Shown here piece by piece: positions 1 through 5,881 of a stretch of 5,881 nt of DNA (positions are counted from its first letter, which is position 1; every line of letters starts with the position of its first letter). Made by a program: the position numbers and the translations under genes. Under the pieces are notes generated by a model. The model did not search any database, was not told the origin of the DNA, and was given only the letters and a program-made list of their open reading frames with translations. Source of the DNA: an uncultured Collinsella sp. GTDB taxonomy: Bacteria; Actinomycetota; Coriobacteriia; Coriobacteriales; Coriobacteriaceae. Where the stretch lies: positions 1 through 5,881 of the forward strand of contig UQTN01000115.1 in assembly GCA_900543945.1 (NCBI GenBank), written 5' to 3'.

Positions 1-1219
1 TCTCGGCCGCCACCTCGCGCGCGTGGTAGCGCGGACTGGACCCCTGCTTGTAGCTGGTCTCGTGCTCCTCGTCAATGATGATGAGGCCCAGGTCGCCAAG
101 CGGGCAAAAGAGCGCCGAACGTGCGCCGACGACCACGCGGGCCGCACCGCTGGCAACCATATCCCACTGGTCCAGGCGCTCGCCGGCCGAAAGCCGCGAA
201 TGGAACACGGCGACCGTCTCGCCAAAGCGCGAACGGAAGCGGCCGACGGTCTGGGCCGTCAGCGAAATCTCGGGCACCAGCACGCAGGCCGAGCGACCGG
301 CTGCGAGCACGCGCTCGATGGCGGAGAGGTAAACCTCGGTTTTGCCGGAGCCGGTGACGCCGTCGACCAGCACCACGTCGCCATGAGCGTCCAGACGGGC
401 GCGCTCAATCTGCGCGAGTGCCTGTTGCTGGCCACTGGTAAGGGAGACCGGCGCTTTGCCGCTTGCCGAGGACAGCGTGGTCTGCTCGCCGCAGCCACGC
501 CAGGCGCGGCGCTCTTCCACCACCACAACGCCGCGTTTTTCGAGCGCCTTGATGGTCGCCGACATGCTGTTATAGAGAAGGTTGAGGTCGCGCGTCGTGA
601 CCGGTCCGCACTGGAGCGCCTCGATGAGTTGGCGCTGGCGGACCGCGGTCTTGGGCGGCGTATAGTCGAAGCCCTCGGGCGTGAGCATGACCCAGCGGTT
701 TTGGATGGGTTTGACGGCTGGACGTTCAACCGTCCACACGCCGTCGTCGCCCTTGACCACACGCGGGCTGCCGCCCGGTGGCAAAAACAGGCGCAGGCAC
801 TCGGAAAGCGTCGCGACATACTCGCGGCTCATCCAACGTGCGATGCGGGCGGCTTCGGCGGTAAAGAGCGGTTTGCTGAGGATGGCCTCGATGGGCTTGA
901 TGCGCACGGGGTCGAGGGCGTTGTTGCCCGGCAGATCGCCCAGATCAGGCGCAATGTCGACGACATAGCCCGCGGCGGCACGGTTACCAAAGTGGACCAG
1001 GACCGTGGATCCGATCTGGACCTCGTTGGCAAGGGACTCGGGGATGCCGTAAGCAAACGGTTCCGACAGCGCACGGGTGGGGATGTCGAGGACCACGCTC
1101 GCGTAGGCGGCAGGGGGCTCGGGCGCAGGCTTAGACTGAGCCGAGGCAGCGGCAGGCTTGGGCTTCACCGGAGCTTCCTCCGGTTCCGGCGAACCAAACA
1201 GCGACAGTTGTTGAGCCAT
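1..1219 (-). CDS. priA: Primosomal protein N' (replication restart DNA helicase PriA), N-terminal part; 3' end outside window
   Basis: PriA recognises stalled or repaired forks and reloads the replisome in the cytoplasm. The frame reads 406 codons from MAQQLSLFGS and is still open at the window edge; E. coli PriA has about 730 residues, so roughly the N-terminal half is seen. Residues 11-38 are a low-complexity Pro/Ala/Glu/Lys linker. The conserved N-terminal DNA-binding region begins near residue 40 (SVVLDIPTRALSEPFAYGIP). The helicase core shows Walker A GVTGSGKT (287-294), motif Ia VPEISLT (315-321), VVGARSALF (363-371), and Walker B DEEH (383-386) followed by ETSYKQ and SPRYHA, all typical of PriA. 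The zinc-binding cysteines and the C-terminal helicase lobe lie beyond position 1. The start is set by AGAGGTGG just upstream and by the conserved fold beginning near residue 40. Its Walker motifs are intact, unlike the helicase-degenerate PriA described for mycobacteria. Identification is firm. Confidence 0.96.
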   Translation of the reverse strand, partial: MAQQLSLFGSPEPEEAPVKPKPAAASAQSKPAPEPPAAYASVVLDIPTRALSEPFAYGIPESLANEVQIGSTVLVHFGNRAAAGYVVDIAPDLGDLPGNNALDPVRIKPIEAILSKPLFTAEAARIARWMSREYVATLSECLRLFLPPGGSPRVVKGDDGVWTVERPAVKPIQNRWVMLTPEGFDYTPPKTAVRQRQLIEALQCGPVTTRDLNLLYNSMSATIKALEKRGVVVVEERRAWRGCGEQTTLSSASGKAPVSLTSGQQQALAQIERARLDAHGDVVLVDGVTGSGKTEVYLSAIERVLAAGRSACVLVPEISLTAQTVGRFRSRFGETVAVFHSRLSAGERLDQWDMVASGAARVVVGARSALFCPLGDLGLIIIDEEHETSYKQGSSPRYHAREVAAE

Positions 1220-1222
1220 ACA

Positions 1223-1230
1223 CCACCTCT
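1223..1230 (-). promoter_or_regulatory. priA ribosome binding site
   Basis: On the minus strand AGAGGTGG lies 3 bases before the ATG at 1219 (GAGGTG core 4-5 bases away). It supports this start codon. No clear promoter is visible in the roughly 30 bases between this site and the palindrome at 1252-1353, so the priA promoter lies within or beyond that repeat. Confidence 0.7.
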
Positions 1231-1251
1231 AACGAACGGACCTGAAAGGGG

Positions 1252-1353
1252 TGGGACAAAATAATCAGTAGAGTTTGTCCCATGGCCGATACGAGTGTCG
1301 AGCTCGTTGCGTCACTCGAACATGGGACAAACACTACTGATTATTTTGTCCCA
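1252..1353. repeat. Long intergenic inverted repeat made of two head-to-head hairpin units (REP/BIME-like)
   Basis: The arms 1252-1284 and 1321-1353 are 33 bp and complementary except for one A-A mismatch (1272 against 1333). Each arm is itself a hairpin: TGGGACAAA at 1252-1260 pairs with TTTGTCCCA at 1274-1282, and TGGGACAAA at 1323-1331 pairs with TTTGTCCCA at 1345-1353. The 36-base centre adds a short stem, CGAGTG (1292-1297) with CACTCG (1313-1318). Two palindromic units in opposite orientation are the architecture of REP doublets (BIMEs) that RAYT-type transposases mobilise in trans. There is no T-run after the stem, so a terminator role is unlikely. The structure is directly visible; its classification as a mobile repeat is inference. 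Confidence 0.85.
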
Positions 1354-1370
1354 GCAACCCACTCATCGGT

Positions 1371-1406
1371 ACAGAAACAAGAGCCCCGCTCGACGGAACG
1401 GGGCTC
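1371..1406 (-). terminator. Rho-independent terminator of gltX
   Basis: Downstream of the gltX stop, minus-strand GAGCCCCG (1406-1399) pairs with CGGGGCTC (1388-1381) across a 10-base loop. The stem is followed on that strand by TTGTTTCTGT. The 8-bp GC-rich stem begins 23 bases past the stop codon. The T-tract is interrupted, so efficiency is uncertain. Confidence 0.7.
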
Positions 1407-1429
1407 GGATACATGCGTTTGCGCGTCTA

Positions 1430-2905
1430 CTACAGCGCCATCGTGCGGGCGCGGTCGATGCGTGCCAGGCAGTCGTCGCGGCCGACGAGCGCCATGGTCT
1501 CGCCCAGCGGAGGGCTCACCATGTTGCCGCAGACGGCGACGCGCACGGCCTGGAACACCACGCGCTTCTTAAGGTCCATCTGCTCGGGCAGCGGCTCAAG
1601 CGCGGCGTCGATGGCCTCGGCAGTCCACTTGTCCACGCCCTCGAGCGCGGCCTTGGCGGCATCCAGAATGGCGCCCATGCCTTCCTTAGCCAGGCCCTTG
1701 TTGACGGATTTCTCGTCATACTCGAGCGTCTCGGCCGTAGCGAAGATGGGAGCGGCGACGGTCACGGCGTCGGCCGGCATCTTGGTGCGCGGCTTGACGA
1801 TGGCGGCAAGCGCGTCGATCCAGTCCTCGCCGTACTCGACGTTGCCCTCGATGAGACCCGCCTCGTGCAGCTCGGGGACCATGATCTCGTCGGCAAACTG
1901 GGCATCGGACATGCCGTTGATGTACTCGGCATTGACCCAGTCGAGCTTCTTGGGGTCGAAGGTCGCCGGGTTCTTGGAGATGCGGTCGAGCGAGAACTTG
2001 CTAGCAAGAACATCGCGCGGGATGATCGTGGTCTCGCCGTCGAGCGACCAGCCGAGCAGCGCCAGGTAGTTGACGAAGGCGTCGGAAAGGTAGCCGGCGT
2101 CGCGGTACTCCTCCACCGAAGTTGCGCCGTGGCGCTTGGAGAGCTTCTTACCGTCGGCGCCCAGGATCATGGAGATGTGGGCGAACGTGGGCACGGGCGC
2201 GCCGAGGGCCTCGTAGACCATGACCTGGCGCGGGGTGTTGGACAGGTGGTCGTCGCCGCGGATGACATGGGTGATCTTCATCATGGCGTCGTCGACGACG
2301 GTCGCGAAGTTGTACGTGGGCGTGCCGTCGGAGCGGAAGATGACAAAGTCGTCGAGCTCCTTGGCGTCGAAGGTCACCTCGCCGTGAACGGCGTCGTGGA
2401 TGACGACGTCGCCGCGGTCCTCGGGCACCTTGATGCGCAGGACGTAGGACTCGCCGGCCTCGATGCGGCGGCGGGCCTCCTCGGGATCAAGATCGCGGCA
2501 ACGACGCTGATAGCCCTGGAAGGGGTCCTTGCGCTCCTGCGCGGCCTTGCGGTCGGCGTCGAGCTGCTCCTTGGTGCAGAAGCAGGGATAGGCCTTGCCC
2601 TCGTCCCAAAGTTTCTGGGCGGCCTGCTTGTACAGGTCCAGGCGCTCAGTCTGGGCGTAGGGGCCAAAGTCGCCGCCTACCTCGGGACCCTCGTCCCAGT
2701 CCAGGCCCAGCCAACGCATGGCGCGCAGGATGATCTGCGTGTTCTCGTCGGTGGAACGGGTGGGATCGGTGTCGTCAATGCGCAGGATGAACGTGCCGCC
2801 GTTAGCACGGGCGAAAGCCCAGTTATAGATAGCGGTGCGGGCGCCGCCGATGTGCAGCTTGCCCGTCGGTGAGGGTGCAAAGCGGACGCGAACGTCTGAT
2901 GCCAT
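1430..2905 (-). CDS. gltX: Glutamyl-tRNA synthetase (class I aminoacyl-tRNA synthetase)
   Basis: A complete 491-residue protein that attaches glutamate to tRNA(Glu) using ATP in the cytoplasm. The Rossmann-fold start reads VRVRFAPSPTGKLHIGGARTA, with the HIGH-class signature at H18-G21. GGTFILRIDDTDPTRS (37-51), THVIRGDDHLSNTPRQ (212-227) and the KMSKS-class loop KKLSKRHG (253-260) follow in the usual order. C108, C110 and C136 match three zinc ligands of the E. coli enzyme; the fourth position holds D138 (CRD) where E. coli has His. The C-terminal alpha-helical anticodon-binding region is present (about 320-491), and the length is normal. An in-frame ATG at 3022 lies inside a palindromic repeat and would add 39 non-conserved residues; the ATG at 2905 has a good ribosome binding site and begins just before the conserved fold. 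Whether it also charges tRNA(Gln), as in bacteria using GatCAB, cannot be read from sequence alone. It is divergent from metK. Confidence 0.97.
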   Translation of the reverse strand: MASDVRVRFAPSPTGKLHIGGARTAIYNWAFARANGGTFILRIDDTDPTRSTDENTQIILRAMRWLGLDWDEGPEVGGDFGPYAQTERLDLYKQAAQKLWDEGKAYPCFCTKEQLDADRKAAQERKDPFQGYQRRCRDLDPEEARRRIEAGESYVLRIKVPEDRGDVVIHDAVHGEVTFDAKELDDFVIFRSDGTPTYNFATVVDDAMMKITHVIRGDDHLSNTPRQVMVYEALGAPVPTFAHISMILGADGKKLSKRHGATSVEEYRDAGYLSDAFVNYLALLGWSLDGETTIIPRDVLASKFSLDRISKNPATFDPKKLDWVNAEYINGMSDAQFADEIMVPELHEAGLIEGNVEYGEDWIDALAAIVKPRTKMPADAVTVAAPIFATAETLEYDEKSVNKGLAKEGMGAILDAAKAALEGVDKWTAEAIDAALEPLPEQMDLKKRVVFQAVRVAVCGNMVSPPLGETMALVGRDDCLARIDRARTMAL

Positions 2906-2910
2906 GGAAA

Positions 2911-2917
2911 TCTCCTC
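2911..2917 (-). promoter_or_regulatory. gltX ribosome binding site that fixes the start
   Basis: GAGGAGA on the minus strand ends 5 bases before the ATG at 2905. The further-upstream in-frame ATG at 3022 has no comparable site and sits in repeat DNA, so the shorter protein is preferred. Confidence 0.8.
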
Positions 2918-2945
2918 GATTGCAGGATGGATGTCTAACCGCATC

Positions 2946-2976
2946 AGTATAAAGCAACAAAGCAACCTCCGCACAA
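2946..2976 (-). promoter_or_regulatory. Candidate gltX promoter
   Basis: Minus-strand TATACT (2951-2946) is a good -10 hexamer 41 bases before the gltX start. The best -35 match is the weak TTGTGC (2976-2971) at a long 19-base spacing. It lies between the gene and the palindrome at 2990-3062. Motif match only. Confidence 0.4.
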
Positions 2977-2989
2977 AGGGCACCGACCC

Positions 2990-3062
2990 ACTCATTGGGG
3001 ACAGACTTAAATGACTACCCAATGAGCACCCGACTGGTCATTTAAGTCTGTCCCCAATGAGT
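2990..3062. repeat. Long perfect inverted repeat between the divergent gltX and metK genes
   Basis: Arms 2990-3015 and 3037-3062 are 26 bp and perfectly complementary, around a 21-base centre. The sequence is of the TGGGGACAGACTTAAATGAC type. The arm word CTCATTGGG (2991-2999) recurs in reverse complement in the centre (CCCAATGAG, 3018-3026) and again in the right arm (3053-3061), so an alternative smaller hairpin (9-bp stem, 18-base loop) can form. A weak outer extension pairs GCACC (2980-2984) with GGTGC (3064-3068). There is no T-tract. The repeat sits between the two candidate promoters without overlapping either. Structure is directly seen; its origin as a mobilised palindromic repeat is inferred. 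Confidence 0.85.
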
Positions 3063-3075
3063 AGGTGCGGAAAGG

Positions 3076-3104
3076 GTGTGAATGTTTGATTTACGCGCTA
3101 TGAT
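3076..3104 (+). promoter_or_regulatory. Candidate metK promoter
   Basis: TATGAT (3099-3104) is a good -10 hexamer. At 17-base spacing the -35 position (3076-3081, GTGTGA) is poor. A TTGATT at 3086-3091 is too close to pair with it. If used, transcription starts near 3111 and gives a leader of about 60 bases. Motif match only. Confidence 0.4.
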
Positions 3105-3122
3105 GTGCCCTTGCATAGAGAG

Positions 3123-3158
3123 CCCGGCGGAATGGTAACGGTCGCCGGGACACGTTTT
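3123..3158 (+). promoter_or_regulatory. metK leader hairpin followed by a T-run (possible attenuator)
   Basis: CCCGGCG (3123-3129) pairs perfectly with CGCCGGG (3143-3149) across a 13-base loop. ACACG and then TTTTT follow before the ribosome binding site AAAGGA (3161-3166) and the ATG at 3172. A GC stem followed by T residues in the leader of the S-adenosylmethionine synthetase gene suggests attenuation or mRNA control. I could not match it to a known SAM riboswitch class, and the T-run is separated from the stem by 5 bases, so intrinsic termination would be weak. Confidence 0.45.
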
Positions 3159-3171
3159 TGAAAGGACAATC

Positions 3172-4452
<1,281 letters not shown>

Positions 4453-4489
4453 GCTAACGGCAAAAGCTACAGCCAAGAAACAACGCACC

Positions 4490-4526
4490 AAAAGAAGTAC
4501 CGGCTCCAACCGGTACTTCTTTTTTA
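4490..4526 (+). terminator. Strong rho-independent terminator of metK
   Basis: A perfect 14-bp stem (4490-4503 with 4510-4523, core AGTACCGG/CCGGTACT) has a 6-base loop CTCCAA and runs into a T-tract at 4519-4525. It begins 37 bases after the metK stop. Its A-rich 5' side would also allow function on the other strand, but no gene converges there. Confidence 0.93.
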
Positions 4527-4554
4527 TTTAAAGATGGTGAAGATGAGCCGACCT

Positions 4555-4584
4555 GGGACATGGAATAGGTCATAGGCCGATAAA
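4555..4584 (+). promoter_or_regulatory. Weak candidate promoter for the serine dehydratase gene
   Basis: GGGACA (4555-4560), 18 bases, GATAAA (4579-4584): each hexamer matches the consensus at 4 of 6 positions. If real, transcription starts near 4591 and the leader of about 205 bases includes the whole palindrome at 4620-4740. Otherwise 4527-4619 shows no gene or structure I can support. Confidence 0.28.
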
Positions 4585-4619
4585 TTTCGCAGCAGAGCGA
4601 CTCCAACCATGTATCCTAA

Positions 4620-4740
4620 GTTCCGAGGGCTTTAGTATTTGGTCGATCGCGAGTTCCGCACGAGCCGGAGGCCACTTAATGTGGCCTCCGTGCGAGCAGG
4701 ACTGTCCGAGCAGGCGACCAAATACTAAAGCCCTCGGAAC
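4620..4740. repeat. Nested long inverted repeat upstream of the serine dehydratase gene
   Basis: Outer arms 4620-4645 and 4715-4740 are 26 bp and perfectly complementary, with ends GTTCCGAGGG and CCCTCGGAAC. Inside is a second hairpin: GGAGGCCAC (4667-4675) with GTGGCCTCC (4681-4689) around loop TTAAT. It is extended by CGCAC (4657-4661) pairing with GTGCG (4690-4694) past a 5-base bulge. CGAGCAGG occurs twice in the right half (4693-4700 and 4707-4714). No target-site duplication is evident. A perfect 26-bp helix is more typical of a palindromic repeat or miniature element than of a riboswitch. However, its place between the metK terminator and the serine dehydratase start means it may be transcribed as leader RNA. 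Confidence 0.85.
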
Positions 4741-4763
4741 GGCGGGACAGAGTATGCCCCGCC
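4741..4763 (+). other. Small hairpin between the palindrome and the serine dehydratase start
   Basis: GGCGGG (4741-4746) pairs with CCCGCC (4758-4763) across an 11-base loop, directly abutting the end of the preceding palindrome. There is no T-tract. A 6-bp GC stem can arise by chance in GC-rich DNA, so its function is open. Confidence 0.35.
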
Positions 4764-4785
4764 CCTCGGGACGATGGGATAGAAC

Positions 4786-4790
4786 AGGAG
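4786..4790 (+). promoter_or_regulatory. Ribosome binding site of the serine dehydratase gene
   Basis: AGGAG ends 5 bases before the ATG at 4796. This supports that start, which lies 15 codons upstream of the conserved EILGPVMVGPSSSHTAG segment. Confidence 0.8.
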
Positions 4791-4795
4791 CGCAT

Positions 4796-5881
4796 ATGGC
4801 AGGCAAGCCACAAACACTAGCTACGACCTCGGCATTCGAGATCTTGGGCCCCGTCATGGTCGGCCCCAGCTCATCGCACACCGCCGGCGCCCTGCGCTGC
4901 GCCCAAGTTGCCGCCAGCCTGCTGGAAGGCCGCATCACTAAGGTCACCTTTGGCCTGTGGAACTCCTTTGCCCACACCTACCGCGGCCACGGCACCGATC
5001 GTGCGCTCGTCGCGGGCATCCTGGGCCTCGACACCGACGACGAGAACATCAAGCAGGCCTTCGACCTCGCACGCGAGCAGGGCCTCGACTACCACTTTGA
5101 AATTAAGGGCGACGACGCCTCCATCCATCCCAACACCGTCGACATCGACATGGCCGACGATACGGGCGCCACGGCGCAGGTCCGCGGCGAGAGCCTCGGC
5201 GGCGGCAAGATGCGCATCAGCCGCATCAACGGCGTCGGCGTCGATATCTCGGGCATGTATTCCACGCTCTTCGTGGCACACCAGGACGTCCCCGGCGTGC
5301 TCGCCGCGCTCACGAACCTGCTCGCCTACGCACACGTGAACATCGCCTTCTGCCGCACCTACCGCACCGAAGTGGGCGGCCAGGCCTACTCCGTCTTCGA
5401 GACCGACGGCGCGCCCGACGACACCGTCGTCCCCATGCTCCGCAAACTCGACAATGTCGATTACGCGACCTTTATCGAGCTCCCCGGTTCTGCCTCGTCG
5501 CTCTCCCCCGGTGTCTCGGCAAAGGAGATCTTCGACGACGGCGAGCAGCTGCTCGATGCGTGCGAGGAACTGGGGCTTAACATCGGCGCCGTCATGGCCG
5601 TGCGCGAGGCACGTCTGACCGGCGAGGCACACGCTATCGCCGCCATGCGCCGCGTACTCGACGTCATGCGCGAAGAGACCACAGCCCCCATTTCCAATCC
5701 ACAGCGCTCGCTCGGCGGCCTCATCGGCGGCGAGGCAAAGCTTGTCGATGCCACCAGCCGAAACGATCTGAGCATAAGCCTGATGGGCGCCGCCCAGACC
5801 GACGCCGTGGCCCGCGCGATGGCCGTGCTCGAGCGCTCCGCCACCATGGGAGTCATCGTGGCAGCCCCCACAGCGGGCTCC
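4796..5881 (+). CDS. sdaA: L-serine ammonia-lyase (iron-sulfur L-serine dehydratase), fused beta-ACT-alpha chain; 3' end outside window
   Basis: Deaminates L-serine to pyruvate and ammonia in the cytoplasm; enzymes of this family use an oxygen-sensitive [4Fe-4S] cluster rather than PLP. The 362 codons seen stay open to the window edge. The beta part begins with EILGPVMVGPSSSHTAG (15-31), whose SSSHT (25-29) is the family hallmark. About 155-228 matches an ACT regulatory domain (TLFVAHQDVPGVLAALTNLLAYAHVNIAF region). From about 242, alpha-subunit sequence starts in the same frame (AKEIFDDGEQLLDACEELGL) and reaches MGVIVAAPTAGS (351-362), the conserved alpha motif. The cluster-binding cysteines lie beyond the window. 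B. subtilis has beta(ACT) and alpha as separate proteins, and the E. coli fused enzyme lacks a canonical ACT domain, so this layout combines features of both. It is preceded by the metK terminator and a long palindrome, so it is probably transcribed from its own promoter. Confidence 0.93.
   Translation, partial: MAGKPQTLATTSAFEILGPVMVGPSSSHTAGALRCAQVAASLLEGRITKVTFGLWNSFAHTYRGHGTDRALVAGILGLDTDDENIKQAFDLAREQGLDYHFEIKGDDASIHPNTVDIDMADDTGATAQVRGESLGGGKMRISRINGVGVDISGMYSTLFVAHQDVPGVLAALTNLLAYAHVNIAFCRTYRTEVGGQAYSVFETDGAPDDTVVPMLRKLDNVDYATFIELPGSASSLSPGVSAKEIFDDGEQLLDACEELGLNIGAVMAVREARLTGEAHAIAAMRRVLDVMREETTAPISNPQRSLGGLIGGEAKLVDATSRNDLSISLMGAAQTDAVARAMAVLERSATMGVIVAAPTAGS

Noticed and set aside
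23..1264. 413-codon open frame on the plus strand opposite priA
   Set aside because: Antisense shadow of priA; the Arg/Gly/Ala/His-rich product has no recognisable domain, and the opposite strand carries intact PriA motifs.
1131..1334. 67-codon minus-strand frame overlapping the priA start
   Set aside because: It is in a different frame from priA, starts inside the repeat, translates the TGGGACAAA palindrome, and shows no domain.
1252..1353. Bidirectional terminator
   Set aside because: The hairpin lacks a following T-run on either strand, and gltX already has a GC-stem terminator at 1371-1406.
1295..2872. 525-codon open frame on the plus strand opposite gltX
   Set aside because: It is the antisense reflection of a GC-rich coding gene with strong third-position bias. 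The product is low-complexity (rich in Gly, Val, Asp, Leu, His) and resembles no family, and the frame begins inside a palindrome. gltX on the other strand is unambiguous.
2906..3022. 39-residue N-terminal extension of gltX from the ATG at 3022
   Set aside because: That ATG lies within the palindromic repeat, the added residues precede the conserved synthetase start, and GAGGAGA directly before 2905 marks the true start.
3123..3158. Classical SAM-I riboswitch
   Set aside because: The leader from the likely start site is about 60 bases and shows a single hairpin, too short for the multi-helix SAM-I fold.
4570..4977. 135-codon minus-strand frame across the 4620-4740 palindrome
   Set aside because: It runs through the inverted repeat and antisense to the serine dehydratase start; no ribosome binding site or domain was seen.

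Overview
This GC-rich window looks like ordinary chromosome from a high-GC Gram-positive bacterium. I infer a member of the Coriobacteriia (Collinsella-like), from the protein sequences, the codon bias, and the TGGGGACAGACTT-type palindromes between genes. The placement is inference; nothing here fixes the genus.

Layout. Positions 1-1219 (minus strand) hold the N-terminal 406 residues of the replication-restart helicase PriA, cut by the window edge. Positions 1430-2905 (minus) are a complete glutamyl-tRNA synthetase, gltX, with its own terminator. Positions 3172-4452 (plus) are a complete S-adenosylmethionine synthetase, metK, with a leader hairpin and a strong terminator. Positions 4796-5881 (plus) are the first 362 residues of a single-chain L-serine ammonia-lyase (beta region, ACT domain, start of the alpha domain), cut by the window edge. 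gltX and metK are divergent. priA lies downstream of gltX on the same strand. The serine dehydratase gene follows metK but is separated from it by a terminator.

The four proteins are housekeeping or central metabolism: replication restart, translation, methyl-donor supply and serine catabolism. No shared pathway or operon is evident.

The unusual part is between the genes. Each of the three intergenic regions carries one long, perfect or near-perfect inverted repeat: 1252-1353 (33-bp arms, one mismatch), 2990-3062 (26-bp perfect arms) and 4620-4740 (26-bp perfect arms around a second hairpin). The first is built from two head-to-head hairpin units, as in REP/BIME elements. The second reuses a 9-base word three times. 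The third probably lies inside the transcribed leader of the serine dehydratase gene. They look like non-autonomous palindromic repeats rather than terminators. No transposase, CRISPR array, tRNA or rRNA gene is visible. I see no new multi-gene system here; these palindromes are the best lead.
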